DNA from: Bacillus sp. KH172YL63
GTDB lineage: Bacteria > Bacillota > Bacilli > Bacillales > Bacillaceae_B
Assembly (NCBI RefSeq): GCF_011398925.1
Contig: NZ_AP022842.1
Coordinates: 2,096,001 to 2,160,000, forward strand
DNA: 64,000 nucleotides
Reading direction: 5' to 3'
This document shows, piece by piece, positions 43,008 through 50,972 of the stretch. The notes under the pieces are model-generated. The model saw nothing but the letters and a program-made list of their open reading frames with translations. It was not told where the DNA came from and did no database searches. Each line of letters starts with the position of its first letter. The first letter of the stretch is position 1. Made by a program: the position numbers and the translations under genes.

Positions 43008-43367
43008 TTATAAAAGCCAATCAAATGTATAGCCGACAGAAACAAAAGCAATGAAGAAGACAAGCCCGACGATTGAAATCATATATTCCTTACGCTCAGT
43101 GTTGAATTTCCATTCCATGAAAATATCAAACAAACACAGCACCATTATGATGGAGAAATTAATCCACACCGAGCGGACAATGACCGTATTAAGAAAAAAA
43201 ACAGCCCATAAGGTCCTCTTTCCCCATATATGGATGGAATTGACCCCCTGTAAACCATTTTTATAAGGTGAGCAGATATTCCACTTTTTTCTTATCAACC
43301 TTTCGATTAGAAAGAATAAGCCCATCGAGACGATCAAATAAGTGAAAAACTGTAAAAATGAGTTCAT
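43008..43367 (-). CDS. DUF4181-like membrane protein, paralogue
   Basis: 119 residues, four membrane helices, loop RLIRKKWNICSPYKNGLQGV. It shares the helix pattern and the late RKEYMISIVGLVFFI segment with the gene at 42567 (ESTFTIVETGYHIILMISI), consistent with an old tandem duplication. GGAGGGAG precedes the ATG. Function unknown. Confidence 0.68.
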   Translation of the reverse strand: MNSFLQFFTYLIVSMGLFFLIERLIRKKWNICSPYKNGLQGVNSIHIWGKRTLWAVFFLNTVIVRSVWINFSIIMVLCLFDIFMEWKFNTERKEYMISIVGLVFFIAFVSVGYTFDWLL

Positions 43368-43409
43368 CTATACTCCCTCCATTGCGATTGAATCAGATAG
43401 AAGGATCAA

Positions 43410-44168
43410 TCACTTCCAATTTTCAAAAATCCCCAAAGCATCTCTCAAAAACCCACCATCATACCCCGTCCTCTCATGAATCCGTGTGACCCATTCCTCC
43501 AGTGTTTTGCACGGTTCTTCCTTCATAAGTCCCTCGCTGGTACTCAGGAAGCTTTCCCAGTTATAAAATTCCCAGTGAGCCGTTTCTGATTTGTACGGCA
43601 CCCGACATTCAAGGAGGGGCTGTGGTTTGATATGTTGTTGGGAATGCTCGGCTGCCTGCAGAAGGTGAGCCAACTCAATCGGTTGGGTGTGGAAAGTTTG
43701 CTTGGACACTTTGCCGTTGGGGCGGTGATAGTGTATCGTTACCTCCCTGTCATCCGGCAGCACCATGACGTCCGCTGCCGGGAAGAAGCCGCTCTGCTTT
43801 TCCTCAGAATAAGAGTCGGCGTTACTGTCTATTAATATAGGTTTCAACCACTGATCTCCCAAATCGCATAGATAGCGTTGGCCCCTATCATCCAATGCGA
43901 TGACGGCGACGTGGGCGTCACTGGAATTCAGGTGATGGCCGATTGGGTAAGCTTGAATGCCATCTCTCTTGAATTCGTCCAATAACCAGATGGCAAGGTC
44001 AAAGCAGTTGCCGGTGATGCCGTACTGTTCCCTGTGTTCCTTCATCTGGGATACAGCCCTCTGTTTCCGGCTGAATCCCTGCCGGCTGATCCATGCCTTT
44101 GTCAACGTCTCCATGGGGAAACCGTCGAACTTTTGCCAGGTTGAGAGAATGCTTTGTGGTGGTAGCAT
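43410..44168 (-). CDS. Arylamine N-acetyltransferase/transglutaminase-like protein
   Basis: 252 residues. A Cys-His-Asp triad can be read in the papain-like order: GITGNCFDLAIWLLDEF (Cys), SSDAHVAVIAL (His) and RYLCDLGDQWL (Asp), as in arylamine N-acetyltransferases and transglutaminase-like proteins. Substrate unknown. AAGGAG eight bases before the ATG. Stand-alone between the DUF4181 pair and a broken DUF3953 gene. Confidence 0.75.
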   Translation of the reverse strand: MLPPQSILSTWQKFDGFPMETLTKAWISRQGFSRKQRAVSQMKEHREQYGITGNCFDLAIWLLDEFKRDGIQAYPIGHHLNSSDAHVAVIALDDRGQRYLCDLGDQWLKPILIDSNADSYSEEKQSGFFPAADVMVLPDDREVTIHYHRPNGKVSKQTFHTQPIELAHLLQAAEHSQQHIKPQPLLECRVPYKSETAHWEFYNWESFLSTSEGLMKEEPCKTLEEWVTRIHERTGYDGGFLRDALGIFENWK

Positions 44169-44210
44169 GAGTGTCGCTCCTTCAATTCTAATAGGTATGT
44201 AGTGAACTAA

Positions 44211-44443
44211 TCAGGTGAATAGAAACCCTTTGATTGACACCCAAACCGCCAATCCGAACAGAGTAAAAATATAACACTCTTCTCTTTTCGTTCCTTACGA
44301 AATTCTTCTAATCCCATGAGCAACATGGTGATGCCCAAAAACATGATCATGATATGTATGTACTCAAAGTGATCACTGATCAGGCCATAAAGCGCAAGCA
44401 GTAAAGTCAAAGTCGAGAAGATCATCCGAAACTTTTTCAGCAT
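44211..44443 (-). pseudogene. DUF3953-like membrane protein gene with frameshift
   Basis: ATG 44443 (GGGGGTGA five bases upstream) starts MLKKFRMIFSTLTLLLALYG and runs to LEEFRKERKE. There the frame turns to SVIFLLCSDWRFG and ends at 44207. Another frame from about 44285 gives CYIFTLFGLAVWVSIKGFLF then TGA at 44211, the last helix expected for DUF3953 proteins. One base lost, or two gained, near 44278-44288 (AAAGAGAAGAG) explains it. The original would have been a two- or three-helix protein of about 77 residues. Confidence 0.75.
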
Positions 44444-44463
44444 ATTTTTCACCCCCATTGCGT

Positions 44464-44841
44464 TCAATCGTCTTTCTTGCTTGCAAACATCAGATCAGAA
44501 AATGTCAGTCCGACTGAAACACCGAATGGAATGCCGAGATCCCAGATGTCTGAACTGGAATCCTGGATGAAATGGATCAGCAAGAAATGTCCGATACTGA
44601 GGGGGATGAACAAGCTGATAAAGATGATAAACTTCTTTCTTACCTGAGGCCCTTTTAATTTCTTCATATTTTTTACGATCATCAAGACCATAAACCCGCA
44701 TAATAGGAATATATAAATCAGATACCCTATGATAAAACCAAAGAACACCGGATGGTCGAGGTCATTGTAAAGAATGACGGTCGTTCCAACCGAGCCGAAG
44801 ATAAATAAGATGGATAGAACAAGTTGATGTGAGTTTTCCAT
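44464..44841 (-). CDS. Hypothetical four-helix membrane protein
   Basis: 125 residues with four membrane helices (LVLSILFIFGSVGTTVIL, FIIGYLIYIFLLCGFMVLMI, IIFISLFIPLSIGHFLLIHF and PFGVSVGLTFSDLMF). GAGG precedes the ATG. The stop overlaps the extended frame of the damaged DUF3953-like gene, 20 bases before that gene's probable ATG. Not recognised. Confidence 0.7.
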   Translation of the reverse strand: MENSHQLVLSILFIFGSVGTTVILYNDLDHPVFFGFIIGYLIYIFLLCGFMVLMIVKNMKKLKGPQVRKKFIIFISLFIPLSIGHFLLIHFIQDSSSDIWDLGIPFGVSVGLTFSDLMFASKKDD

Positions 44842-44932
44842 ATGTAACCTCTTAATATTTTACTGTTATACCAATTATTTCAAACAGCAAGGAGTTTCAC
44901 AAGTGAAACTTTGAGAAAGTCCATTTACATGG

Positions 44933-45262
44933 TTAGTTTTCTTCTGGGATATCTCTGTTTTGATAAAATGCTATCATTGAATGTTTTAAATTATTTTCCC
45001 TGTCGTGTGTTAATTCCAATCCTTTATCGAAAAGTGCTAAGATGCTCTGTTTTGATTCTTTAAAATTCTGATCACTGATATGTATTCTATCTTCTTCTAG
45101 AACTTCCTTGATGAGTGCGATTTTTCTTTCCTCATCTAAATACTCCCAATGCTTCACCAACAACTCATCGTTTTTAATATCTGTATACTGGTTGTCATTT
45201 GCACACCCTATTAACAATAGCGCCAGTAGAAGCCATACAATAGGCTTAAAAGAAATAATCAT
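44933..45262 (-). CDS. Hypothetical lipoprotein
   Basis: 109 residues with signal IVWLLLALLLIGC (lipobox Cys20) and a charged helical mature part (EYLDEERKIALIKEVLEEDR). AGGAGG four bases before the ATG. The M50-like gene ends 10 bases upstream on the same strand. Not recognised. Confidence 0.7.
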   Translation of the reverse strand: MIISFKPIVWLLLALLLIGCANDNQYTDIKNDELLVKHWEYLDEERKIALIKEVLEEDRIHISDQNFKESKQSILALFDKGLELTHDRENNLKHSMIAFYQNRDIPEEN

Positions 45263-45272
45263 TCAACCTCCT

Positions 45273-45740
45273 TTATTGGAATTTTTTAATCAACCTCACC
45301 ATCTGCATCCCATCCGAAGGAAGCCCCCCATATCCTTTCATCCATCCAGGATACGTCATCGGACATGCGGTCAGGAAGAATTGGATGGTGCTGAAAATGG
45401 CTGTTCCCCGGAGTATGGAAAAGAGTGCGCCGTCCGGGGTCATGACGGATAACCACCCACAAATTGAAGCGATGAGAAGAGACATCAACGGTCCTCCGGC
45501 AAGGGCAGCCAATTTCCTCCGATTGGACAGGCTTCCGTCCCACGAGCAGTATCCGCTGTAAGACCAGATGATGTGAAAGTGCATCCTGCCCAGTTTTACT
45601 TGTTCCCTTCCTTCCCTGCTGCCTAAATAGACATGAGCATGGGCGCCCGAACCCACGACTGCCCCAAGCCCATGACCAATCTCATGGAGCAGAACGCATA
45701 AGGGGATGACGAGAAGGTAAAAAAGAAGAAACGAAATCAT
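45273..45740 (-). CDS. M50-type membrane metallopeptidase-like protein
   Basis: 155 residues. HEIGHGLGA near residue 20 is an HExxH zinc site inside a membrane helix, as in site-2-protease-type M50 proteins; the later NRRKLAALAGGPLMSLLIAS recalls their second helix, but no clear NxDG-type third ligand is seen. So activity is uncertain. ATG 45740 follows GAGGTGA at five bases; ATG 45767 overlaps the upstream stop and is also possible. Confidence 0.7.
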   Translation of the reverse strand: MISFLLFYLLVIPLCVLLHEIGHGLGAVVGSGAHAHVYLGSREGREQVKLGRMHFHIIWSYSGYCSWDGSLSNRRKLAALAGGPLMSLLIASICGWLSVMTPDGALFSILRGTAIFSTIQFFLTACPMTYPGWMKGYGGLPSDGMQMVRLIKKFQ

Positions 45741-45763
45741 GGACCTCACCTCTTTAAACGTAT

Positions 45764-46441
45764 TCATTCACAATGATTCAGGACGTTGGATGCATCGACA
45801 TTTCCACCCGGGAAGGTAAGTGAACATGATGCGGTCTGCCGGTGTGACTGCTCATAGTTTTCGTAACCGGTTTCCTTCATATTTCCAAAAAAAGGTTGTG
45901 TTTCTTCGTCAAACAGCGCAAAAGACAGCGTAAATTGTTTAAATCTCATTTTCATCAGATCTTGATACACGGCAACCAGTTTTTCACTGTCCACTTCACG
46001 GTCCGTTCCGGCTATGATGATGTGGACGGAGAGATCACTGTTTTCCAGTCCCGGGGAACTGCTGAGCAGGTTGACTTCCGAATCAACCTCTAAATAATAA
46101 CTGTCCATAGAGACGTGACGTTAGACAGTCTCACGGACATCCCGGTACAATCCGTATTCATCCCGGAGGTCTCCATTATCCAGGGAAACGTTAAAACGCC
46201 ATCCGGTACGCACTGATTGAGCCTCTAATTTGTGCTTGTTGATTGGCTGGACGTAATCAATATATTCAATGTTGGTAAAATCCTCACCGTATCTTTCCTT
46301 TAAAGAAGTCAGGACGATGTCTTTTATTTCTTCTTCATCATTGGTGACGTGCTCCCATATCTGATGTCCGGCCAGAAGAAACAGCGGGACGAAGATCGAT
46401 AGCCCAAAGGCAATGATCAAGGACAGATTGATTTTGGACAT
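45764..46441 (-). pseudogene. Probable single membrane-anchored protein gene split by an in-frame TAA
   Basis: From ATG 46441: one helix (LSLIIAFGLSIFVPLFLLAG), then a soluble part ending DEYGLYRDVRETV and TAA at 46121-46123. Four codons later, in the same frame, comes ATG 46108 without a ribosome binding site, opening MDSYYLEVDSEVNLLSSSPG and running to TGA at 45764. The shared frame, lack of a start signal and matching style suggest an ancestral 225-codon gene with one nonsense mutation. They could still be two genes (46121-46441 and 45764-46108). Family unknown. Confidence 0.55.
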
Positions 46442-46476
46442 AATTCCCTCCTATGAAGCTCATTACTTAAAACAGC

Positions 46477-46662
46477 TTAGATTGCTGGAATCAGCAGGCT
46501 CAATGCAAAGGATAGGACAGCAGCCAATTTACTTTGATTCGCAAGGCGCTCGTCACCGTTTTTTACATATTGAAAGAATGTGAGTGTAAAATAAAAACAG
46601 AAAATCAAAGCAAGAAGTGAAAAAAGGCCCTGCCATGTTGTTGGATCGTGGGCTTCAAACAT
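46477..46662 (-). CDS. Small two-helix membrane protein
   Basis: 61 residues with two helices (LFSLLALIFCFYFTLTFF and LAAVLSFALSLLIPAI). The ATG overlaps the end of the DinB gene by eight bases, and AGGG stands upstream, so coupling is likely. Not recognised. Confidence 0.65.
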   Translation of the reverse strand: MFEAHDPTTWQGLFSLLALIFCFYFTLTFFQYVKNGDERLANQSKLAAVLSFALSLLIPAI

Positions 46663-47191
46663 CGTTGCGCCCTACCTTCAACGCCCCTAAATAAGCTTCC
46701 CAGGGACCTACATCCTCCCGATACCTCTCTGCCATGACCCTGACGATCTGGGACAGGTGGGTAAGATCATGGACGACCCATGTGGACAGCAGTTCACTGA
46801 GCTTCACTTCCCCAAAGGCAGGATGGATTCCGGTACGTTCCAGATCTTCAGGGCAAGAGATCAGCGTGTTTAATCTTTCAACATTCTGCATGCGGAGCTG
46901 CGTGAATTCAGAAAGCTTTTGATCGATTGTGCTTGATGGATAGGTGAGGTGTGCGTCCCTGTCAAAAGGCGGGAAATCCCTGTTTCCCCTACTGTCTATG
47001 ATGGACACGATTCTCGGTATCCAGTTGGTTTTTTCACATTCTATCAAGTGATCGATTACCTGGGATGGTGTCCACGTTCCTTCCCCTTCATTTGCAATCA
47101 GCCAGCCGTCCCCCAAACCGGAGAGCAGGGCATGCAATGTAACCGGCGTCCGCCCGAGAAGCTGAACCGCTTCATTTTTTTCAAAATTCAT
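46655..47191 (-). CDS. DinB superfamily protein
   Basis: 178 residues of the DinB/YfiT four-helix fold. Metal-binding His in the usual places: VIDHLIECEKTNW and HDLTHLSQIVRVMAERY. Such proteins are metal-dependent, some being thiol transferases or DNA-damage-induced; role here unknown. ATG 47191 has GGGTGA five bases upstream; the 15-codon upstream extension overlaps the neighbouring gene and is not needed. Confidence 0.85.
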   Translation of the reverse strand: MNFEKNEAVQLLGRTPVTLHALLSGLGDGWLIANEGEGTWTPSQVIDHLIECEKTNWIPRIVSIIDSRGNRDFPPFDRDAHLTYPSSTIDQKLSEFTQLRMQNVERLNTLISCPEDLERTGIHPAFGEVKLSELLSTWVVHDLTHLSQIVRVMAERYREDVGPWEAYLGALKVGRNDV

Positions 47192-47225
47192 CTGTTTCAC
47201 CCTTTCCTCTTTATCACAGGGAGTC

Positions 47226-47432
47226 TCATTTCTCACAGTTAAATGTATAGCTATTCGTCAGGCGATTGTGAATGGTCAGTGTGCTCTCCCCGCCATTTCC
47301 CTCACATTTGCTGATGAGCCCATCGACCTCTTTGTTATGTAAATATTCTGAAATCAATAAAAAACAACAGATACCTGTGATCATAAGGAATCCCCTCATC
47401 ATCACAGCTTTTGACGCTCTCCCTGTCCTCAT
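47226..47432 (-). CDS. Small membrane-anchored hypothetical protein
   Basis: 68 residues: one helix (GFLMITGICCFLLISEYL) and a short outer part with two Cys (KCEGNGGESTLTIHNRL, then FNCEK) that could form a disulfide. The ATG overlaps the stop of the YdeI-like gene (ATGA). Not recognised. Confidence 0.6.
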   Translation of the reverse strand: MRTGRASKAVMMRGFLMITGICCFLLISEYLHNKEVDGLISKCEGNGGESTLTIHNRLTNSYTFNCEK

Positions 47433-48013
47433 ATATCATTCAGACCCTTTCCGGCAAGAATCTGTTCTGCATATTTCTCAATCCTCGCCACCCGGGTTTT
47501 GGATTGCTTCGCTTTGGAGAAATAGAGGATGTACGCACGCTGGCGGCCTGGCGTCAACTTTTGGAATGCTGTTTTTAGATCTGGTGAATGCTCAAATTTT
47601 TCAAGAAGCTCTTCCGGCATCGCATATTCTTCCGTCTTCTTCATGTCCACTTCTAGTCCGGCTTTTTCCACGGCAATGGCTTCTTCAATGTAGGCTTTCA
47701 AAACCGGCTCCAATTCCAGGATTTCCTCGACGTTTTTGAACCTGATCTGACGGGCTCCCTGTACGTTTTCCGTTTGTTGAATGAGGATTGAGTTTGGATC
47801 CTTCATCAGTGCACCTTTATGAAACAGCAAGGCACAGTAATCCTTGAAGCCGTGCATGAGCACGATATTTTTATCACCCAGTGTATAGCAGGGATGCATC
47901 CATTTGATAACCTCCGTCAGCTCTTCGAATTGCAGCAGGATCCTCCTTAACTCACCGAACTCTTCTTTCCATTTCTTCGTTTTCTTGAGAAAACCATCTA
48001 CTTTTCGGTTCAT
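47429..48013 (-). CDS. YdeI-like protein (DUF1801 plus OmdA-type C-terminus)
   Basis: 194 residues. N-terminal DUF1801-like part (WMHPCYTLGDKNIVLMHGFK, CALLFHKGALMKD) and a C-terminal helical part ending LTPGRQRAYILYFSKAKQSK TR... typical of the YdeI/OmdA proteins. Bacillus YdeI has been linked to resistance against cationic antimicrobial peptides; applying this here is inference. AAAGGAG precedes the ATG; four-base overlap with the upstream GNAT gene. Confidence 0.85.
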   Translation of the reverse strand: MNRKVDGFLKKTKKWKEEFGELRRILLQFEELTEVIKWMHPCYTLGDKNIVLMHGFKDYCALLFHKGALMKDPNSILIQQTENVQGARQIRFKNVEEILELEPVLKAYIEEAIAVEKAGLEVDMKKTEEYAMPEELLEKFEHSPDLKTAFQKLTPGRQRAYILYFSKAKQSKTRVARIEKYAEQILAGKGLNDI

Positions 48014-48570
48014 GCTTGCACACTCCTTTCTCTCTTCGTACGCAGAACGGTGATAAATCCGCCGAGAATGTCATGGGATATGGTGAAGCCTTTCCGTTGG
48101 TAAAAAGCAAGAGCATCAGCATTGCCGTTCGAAGTGAAGACGAAATAATCCTCTACGTCATCAAATGTCTGTAGCCACTGCATCGACAGATCAAACAGTT
48201 TCGAACCAATTCCGTATTGGCGGTAACCTTCTTTTATGTAAAACTGCGATAAACACCCGACGTTGTCGTTTTCCACCGACGACAGATTAAAGAAAGTGGC
48301 GAAATCATTCACATACGTTTCTTTTGGTGAAATATTTGCATACACATAGGCCACGATTTTATCATCCTGATCCCCATCCTTCACGACTACGAGAAAATTG
48401 TGCAGCGCTTTTTCGATCGACGGAACGAGCCGGGTGTCAAAATTCATCGTGTCAAACCATTCAGGGTGGATCCTTGCCTTTGACTTCTGGAAGCTCATTA
48501 ATTCATTGCACAAATCCCTGCAGATTTCCGACTGCTGAGCCGGAATACTTTCATAGATTAAATTCATCAT
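48010..48570 (-). CDS. GNAT acetyltransferase
   Basis: 186 residues. GNAT features: FLVVVKDGDQDDKIVAYVYA, LSQFYIKEGYRQYGIGSKLF as acetyl-CoA site, and FTSNGNADALAFYQRKGFTI at the end. AAAGGA precedes the ATG. First gene of a run with one to four-base overlaps (GNAT, YdeI-like, small membrane protein), so an operon. Substrate unknown. Confidence 0.87.
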   Translation of the reverse strand: MMNLIYESIPAQQSEICRDLCNELMSFQKSKARIHPEWFDTMNFDTRLVPSIEKALHNFLVVVKDGDQDDKIVAYVYANISPKETYVNDFATFFNLSSVENDNVGCLSQFYIKEGYRQYGIGSKLFDLSMQWLQTFDDVEDYFVFTSNGNADALAFYQRKGFTISHDILGGFITVLRTKRERSVQA

Positions 48571-48632
48571 CTCTCATCCTTTCTCACTCTCTATGATACA
48601 ACGTCCGCCAGGAAAGAAACAGAAGGTGGTGA

Positions 48633-49286
48633 CTACATTTTCCGTGATTTTTCCCCTTCAATCAATGTGATCCGGATATATTGAGAACCTCCATTTGCAA
48701 TCGCTTCAGGCTCATTGGATACATTCAGTAATTCATTCAGTTGAATTACTTTTTCACTGTTAGCTTCGAGGGTGATGGTGTAAGGACCGTTGATATTCAT
48801 CAGTGAGGTGATCTTCCTGTGAAATTCAGGATAGTATGTATCACGGAACACAAGGTCGAATGTGACCGGTTTGCCACTGTGATTCTCCAGCTTTAGTTCA
48901 CACTTCCCTCTCAATTCAACTTCTGTTACGCCCTCGAAATCGCATGTTCCCTGACCGTCATATGAAACAGCATGAATGCCGGTTCCGATCGTTTCCTGAT
49001 AAAAAGTAATGAGCATGATCGGTAGAAATGAATACACAACCAAGGTAAGCAGCACCGTCCGTATATGATATTTGGACAAACTCTTCACCAGAAAAACGAT
49101 CGCCACAATCATCATGGCTGAACCGAAAAAGGCAAGTGGATGATATCCATTTTGATCATGGATGGGAAATGACATGAACGTCATATCGGCTGCAATCATC
49201 TCGTTGTCGGGAAACGGAAAATACAGCGTCATGCAGATGAGAAATAGAAGGGCTGACAGTATGAGATACCGTTTATTTTTTATCAA
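48633..49286 (-). CDS. Hypothetical membrane protein with outer C-terminal domain
   Basis: About 217 residues from TTG 49286 (AAGGGG seven bases upstream); the ATG at 49349 lacks a ribosome binding site. Three membrane helices (YLILSALLFLICMTLYF, FFGSAMMIVAIVFLVKSL, VLLTLVVYSFLPIMLITFY) then an outer beta-rich domain of about 110 residues with two Cys (GTCDFEGVTEVELRGKCELK). Not recognised. Confidence 0.68.
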   Translation of the reverse strand: MIKNKRYLILSALLFLICMTLYFPFPDNEMIAADMTFMSFPIHDQNGYHPLAFFGSAMMIVAIVFLVKSLSKYHIRTVLLTLVVYSFLPIMLITFYQETIGTGIHAVSYDGQGTCDFEGVTEVELRGKCELKLENHSGKPVTFDLVFRDTYYPEFHRKITSLMNINGPYTITLEANSEKVIQLNELLNVSNEPEAIANGGSQYIRITLIEGEKSRKM

Positions 49287-49498
49287 TGACTTTCCCCTTT
49301 CGTCGTTATATTTTTTTCTCGCCCGCATATCTTGATTCAACTCATTCATATTTTAATAACTTTTGAGAAATGAAAAGACCGGGCGATGGTTTCCATCTTA
49401 AACAGGTCTACATGGTGTTTCGTGATGAAAGAGGACAAAGAATATGTATAGTATGATGGCCTTGCATTAATACCATTTTATAACAAAATGAGGTGGTT

Positions 49499-49780
49499 GT
49501 GATCAAAAGATTCATGCATGATTCAGTCAAATGGTTCTTGGCTTCACTGTTAATCCTATCAGCCGGTGGTTTCCCTGTCCTCGCATCTGAAGGAGACGGG
49601 TCGAAAGTCTCCGAAGACGGCGGTGGCCAGGGCGGGGTCACATGGCAGGAATACTACAGGAGAACATCGGGCAGTTATACAATCATTACCTATCGCAGCG
49701 TGAATGGCGGCAGTCAATGGAAGGAAGTGACCTACAATCAGAGCGGCGGGGTTGTGAAGATTGTGTATGGGTCATATTGA
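49499..49780 (+). CDS. Small secreted Gly/Ser-rich protein
   Basis: 93 residues. Signal peptide (WFLASLLILSAGGFPVLAS, cleavage after VLA near residue 30) and a mature part of about 60 residues, Gly-rich then Tyr-rich (EDGGGQGGVTWQEYYRRTSG). GTG 49499 follows GAGG. The type recalls small secreted signalling peptides or bacteriocin-like proteins, without firm evidence. Plus-strand gene alone between minus-strand runs, 40 bases before a repeat element. Confidence 0.65.
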   Translation: MIKRFMHDSVKWFLASLLILSAGGFPVLASEGDGSKVSEDGGGQGGVTWQEYYRRTSGSYTIITYRSVNGGSQWKEVTYNQSGGVVKIVYGSY

Positions 49781-49820
49781 AAGGAGATTGTATTAAAAGG
49801 GTTCGTTTCTTATTGGCACT

Positions 49821-50046
49821 TTTCACATAGATTGTTGCTATTAAGAGACGCTAGTGTGAGCATCTACGGTAATTGGAGACTGTGGAATGAATAAATTCCC
49901 ATAGCAATGAATCAAGGACAATGTACTTGAATGACATTGATCACTACTATTCGGAAGATGAACACCGCCATCCCAGCGGAATACGAGCATCTGGAGTGGA
50001 AATCAACCTCATCTGACTGGTTTAAAAGCCACAATGTTTACAAAAA
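49821..50046 (-). repeat. Compound repeat element, truncated, reverse orientation
   Basis: Reverse relative to the 23-kb copy. Tail 49821-49962 matches 23359-23498 closely (for example CATAGCAATGAA and CACATAGATTG). It then joins directly to half a core (49963-50010: CACCGCCATCCC...GAGCATCTGGAG...AAATCAACC). Flank CAATGTTTACAAAAA ends at 50046, 36 bases from the core end as at the 5.6 and 23-kb sites. The other half core and part of the tail are deleted. Confidence 0.75.
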
Positions 50047-50120
50047 CAGCTTTTTTATTAAAAAGCTTCTGTACAAGCCTATTAAGCTCGAATAAATAGT
50101 CATCTCCTCTTTCACAATTT

Positions 50121-50256
50121 CATATATGAGCCGGTTTTCACAACTTATGAGCTGCTTATTCTTTATATGGTCTGCTTTCGGGCATGTATGAGCTCGATCT
50201 CTGAAATATGATCCTGATTCCTGAGATATGATCTCCATTTCGAATATATGAGCTCT
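50121..50256. repeat. Phased array 2: TATGAG/TATGAT word every 20-21 bp, seven units
   Basis: TATG at 50125, 50146, 50166, 50187, 50207, 50227 and 50247, steps of 20 or 21. Most units read ATATGAGCTC or ATATGATC, so the reverse strand word is (A/C)TCATAT, the same as in the array at 63575. Sequence between words differs. Located beyond the terminator of the ECF operon. Confidence 0.82.
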
Positions 50257-50279
50257 TTGTCGAAAAATCCTTACACAAA

Positions 50280-50313
50280 AAAGGATGCCGGGCACATCGC
50301 CCCCGGCATCCTT
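50280..50313 (-). terminator. Terminator of the ECF sigma/anti-sigma operon
   Basis: GGATGCCGGG pairs with CCCGGCATCC around an eight-to-ten base loop; minus strand ends in TTTTTT. Confidence 0.9.
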
Positions 50314-50318
50314 CCCAC

Positions 50319-50972
50319 CTAATGACTGAATGACTCTGCCATTTGAATCATATCATCTTTCGTCAGGGTTTCGCCTGAATGTCCCGGCGTGTATTCCATT
50401 TCATACTTGATCCGTCCATCTTCTATCCATGAGATGTGGCTGACGGTTGCCGGACCAGCTGATTCCGAGTAGCTACCGGGAGATTCTCCCACCTTCACTT
50501 TTTTCTGGGAGAATTCCAAATCTGTGCCTTCTGAAAGCGTTTGGAAGGAGATTTTGAGTTTTTGGTAGTCACTGCCTTCAAGGGTGATGATGTCGAATGG
50601 ACCCATTGGATTTTCGCTCGTTTTCGATGTGACGTTTTTCACTTCGAATGGGGATTTGGTCAGGAATTTGTACTCCCCCGGAAGTGATGGCGGCCGGTCG
50701 GACGGTTTGTAATCGTAAAACGGGGCACTGGCATTGTTGTTGTCGATCAAACCTAATTGGGTTCCGCCAAAGTAGACGAAGACGCTCAGGCATGCTGCAA
50801 CGAATATCCAGGACATCAGTGGCCCGAGGACCGGTTTTTTGAATGAGAATGATTTCGGCTGGCGTTTTGAATGAACTTCATGCAAGATGTTTTTTCTCAT
50901 CTTACCTGTGAATCCGTGATGTTTGAATACTTCTTCTTTCATTAATCCTCTCAGCTGTTTGAGTTCATCCAT
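50319..50972 (-). CDS. Putative anti-sigma factor with DUF4367-like domain
   Basis: 217 residues. Cytoplasmic part of about 50 residues (MDELKQLRGLMKEEVFKHHG), one helix (GPLMSWIFVAACLSVFVYFG), then an outer domain that ends EMEYTPGHSGETLTKDDMIQ and MAESFSH, resembling DUF4367. The ATG overlaps the sigma stop by eight bases. Expected to hold the sigma factor at the membrane until an envelope signal arrives; this is inferred from order and topology. Confidence 0.82.
   Translation of the reverse strand: MDELKQLRGLMKEEVFKHHGFTGKMRKNILHEVHSKRQPKSFSFKKPVLGPLMSWIFVAACLSVFVYFGGTQLGLIDNNNASAPFYDYKPSDRPPSLPGEYKFLTKSPFEVKNVTSKTSENPMGPFDIITLEGSDYQKLKISFQTLSEGTDLEFSQKKVKVGESPGSYSESAGPATVSHISWIEDGRIKYEMEYTPGHSGETLTKDDMIQMAESFSH

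Noticed and set aside
50038..50295. Minus-strand ORF of 85 codons
   Set aside because: Entirely made by the TATGAG/TATGAT array and a terminator; no start signal.
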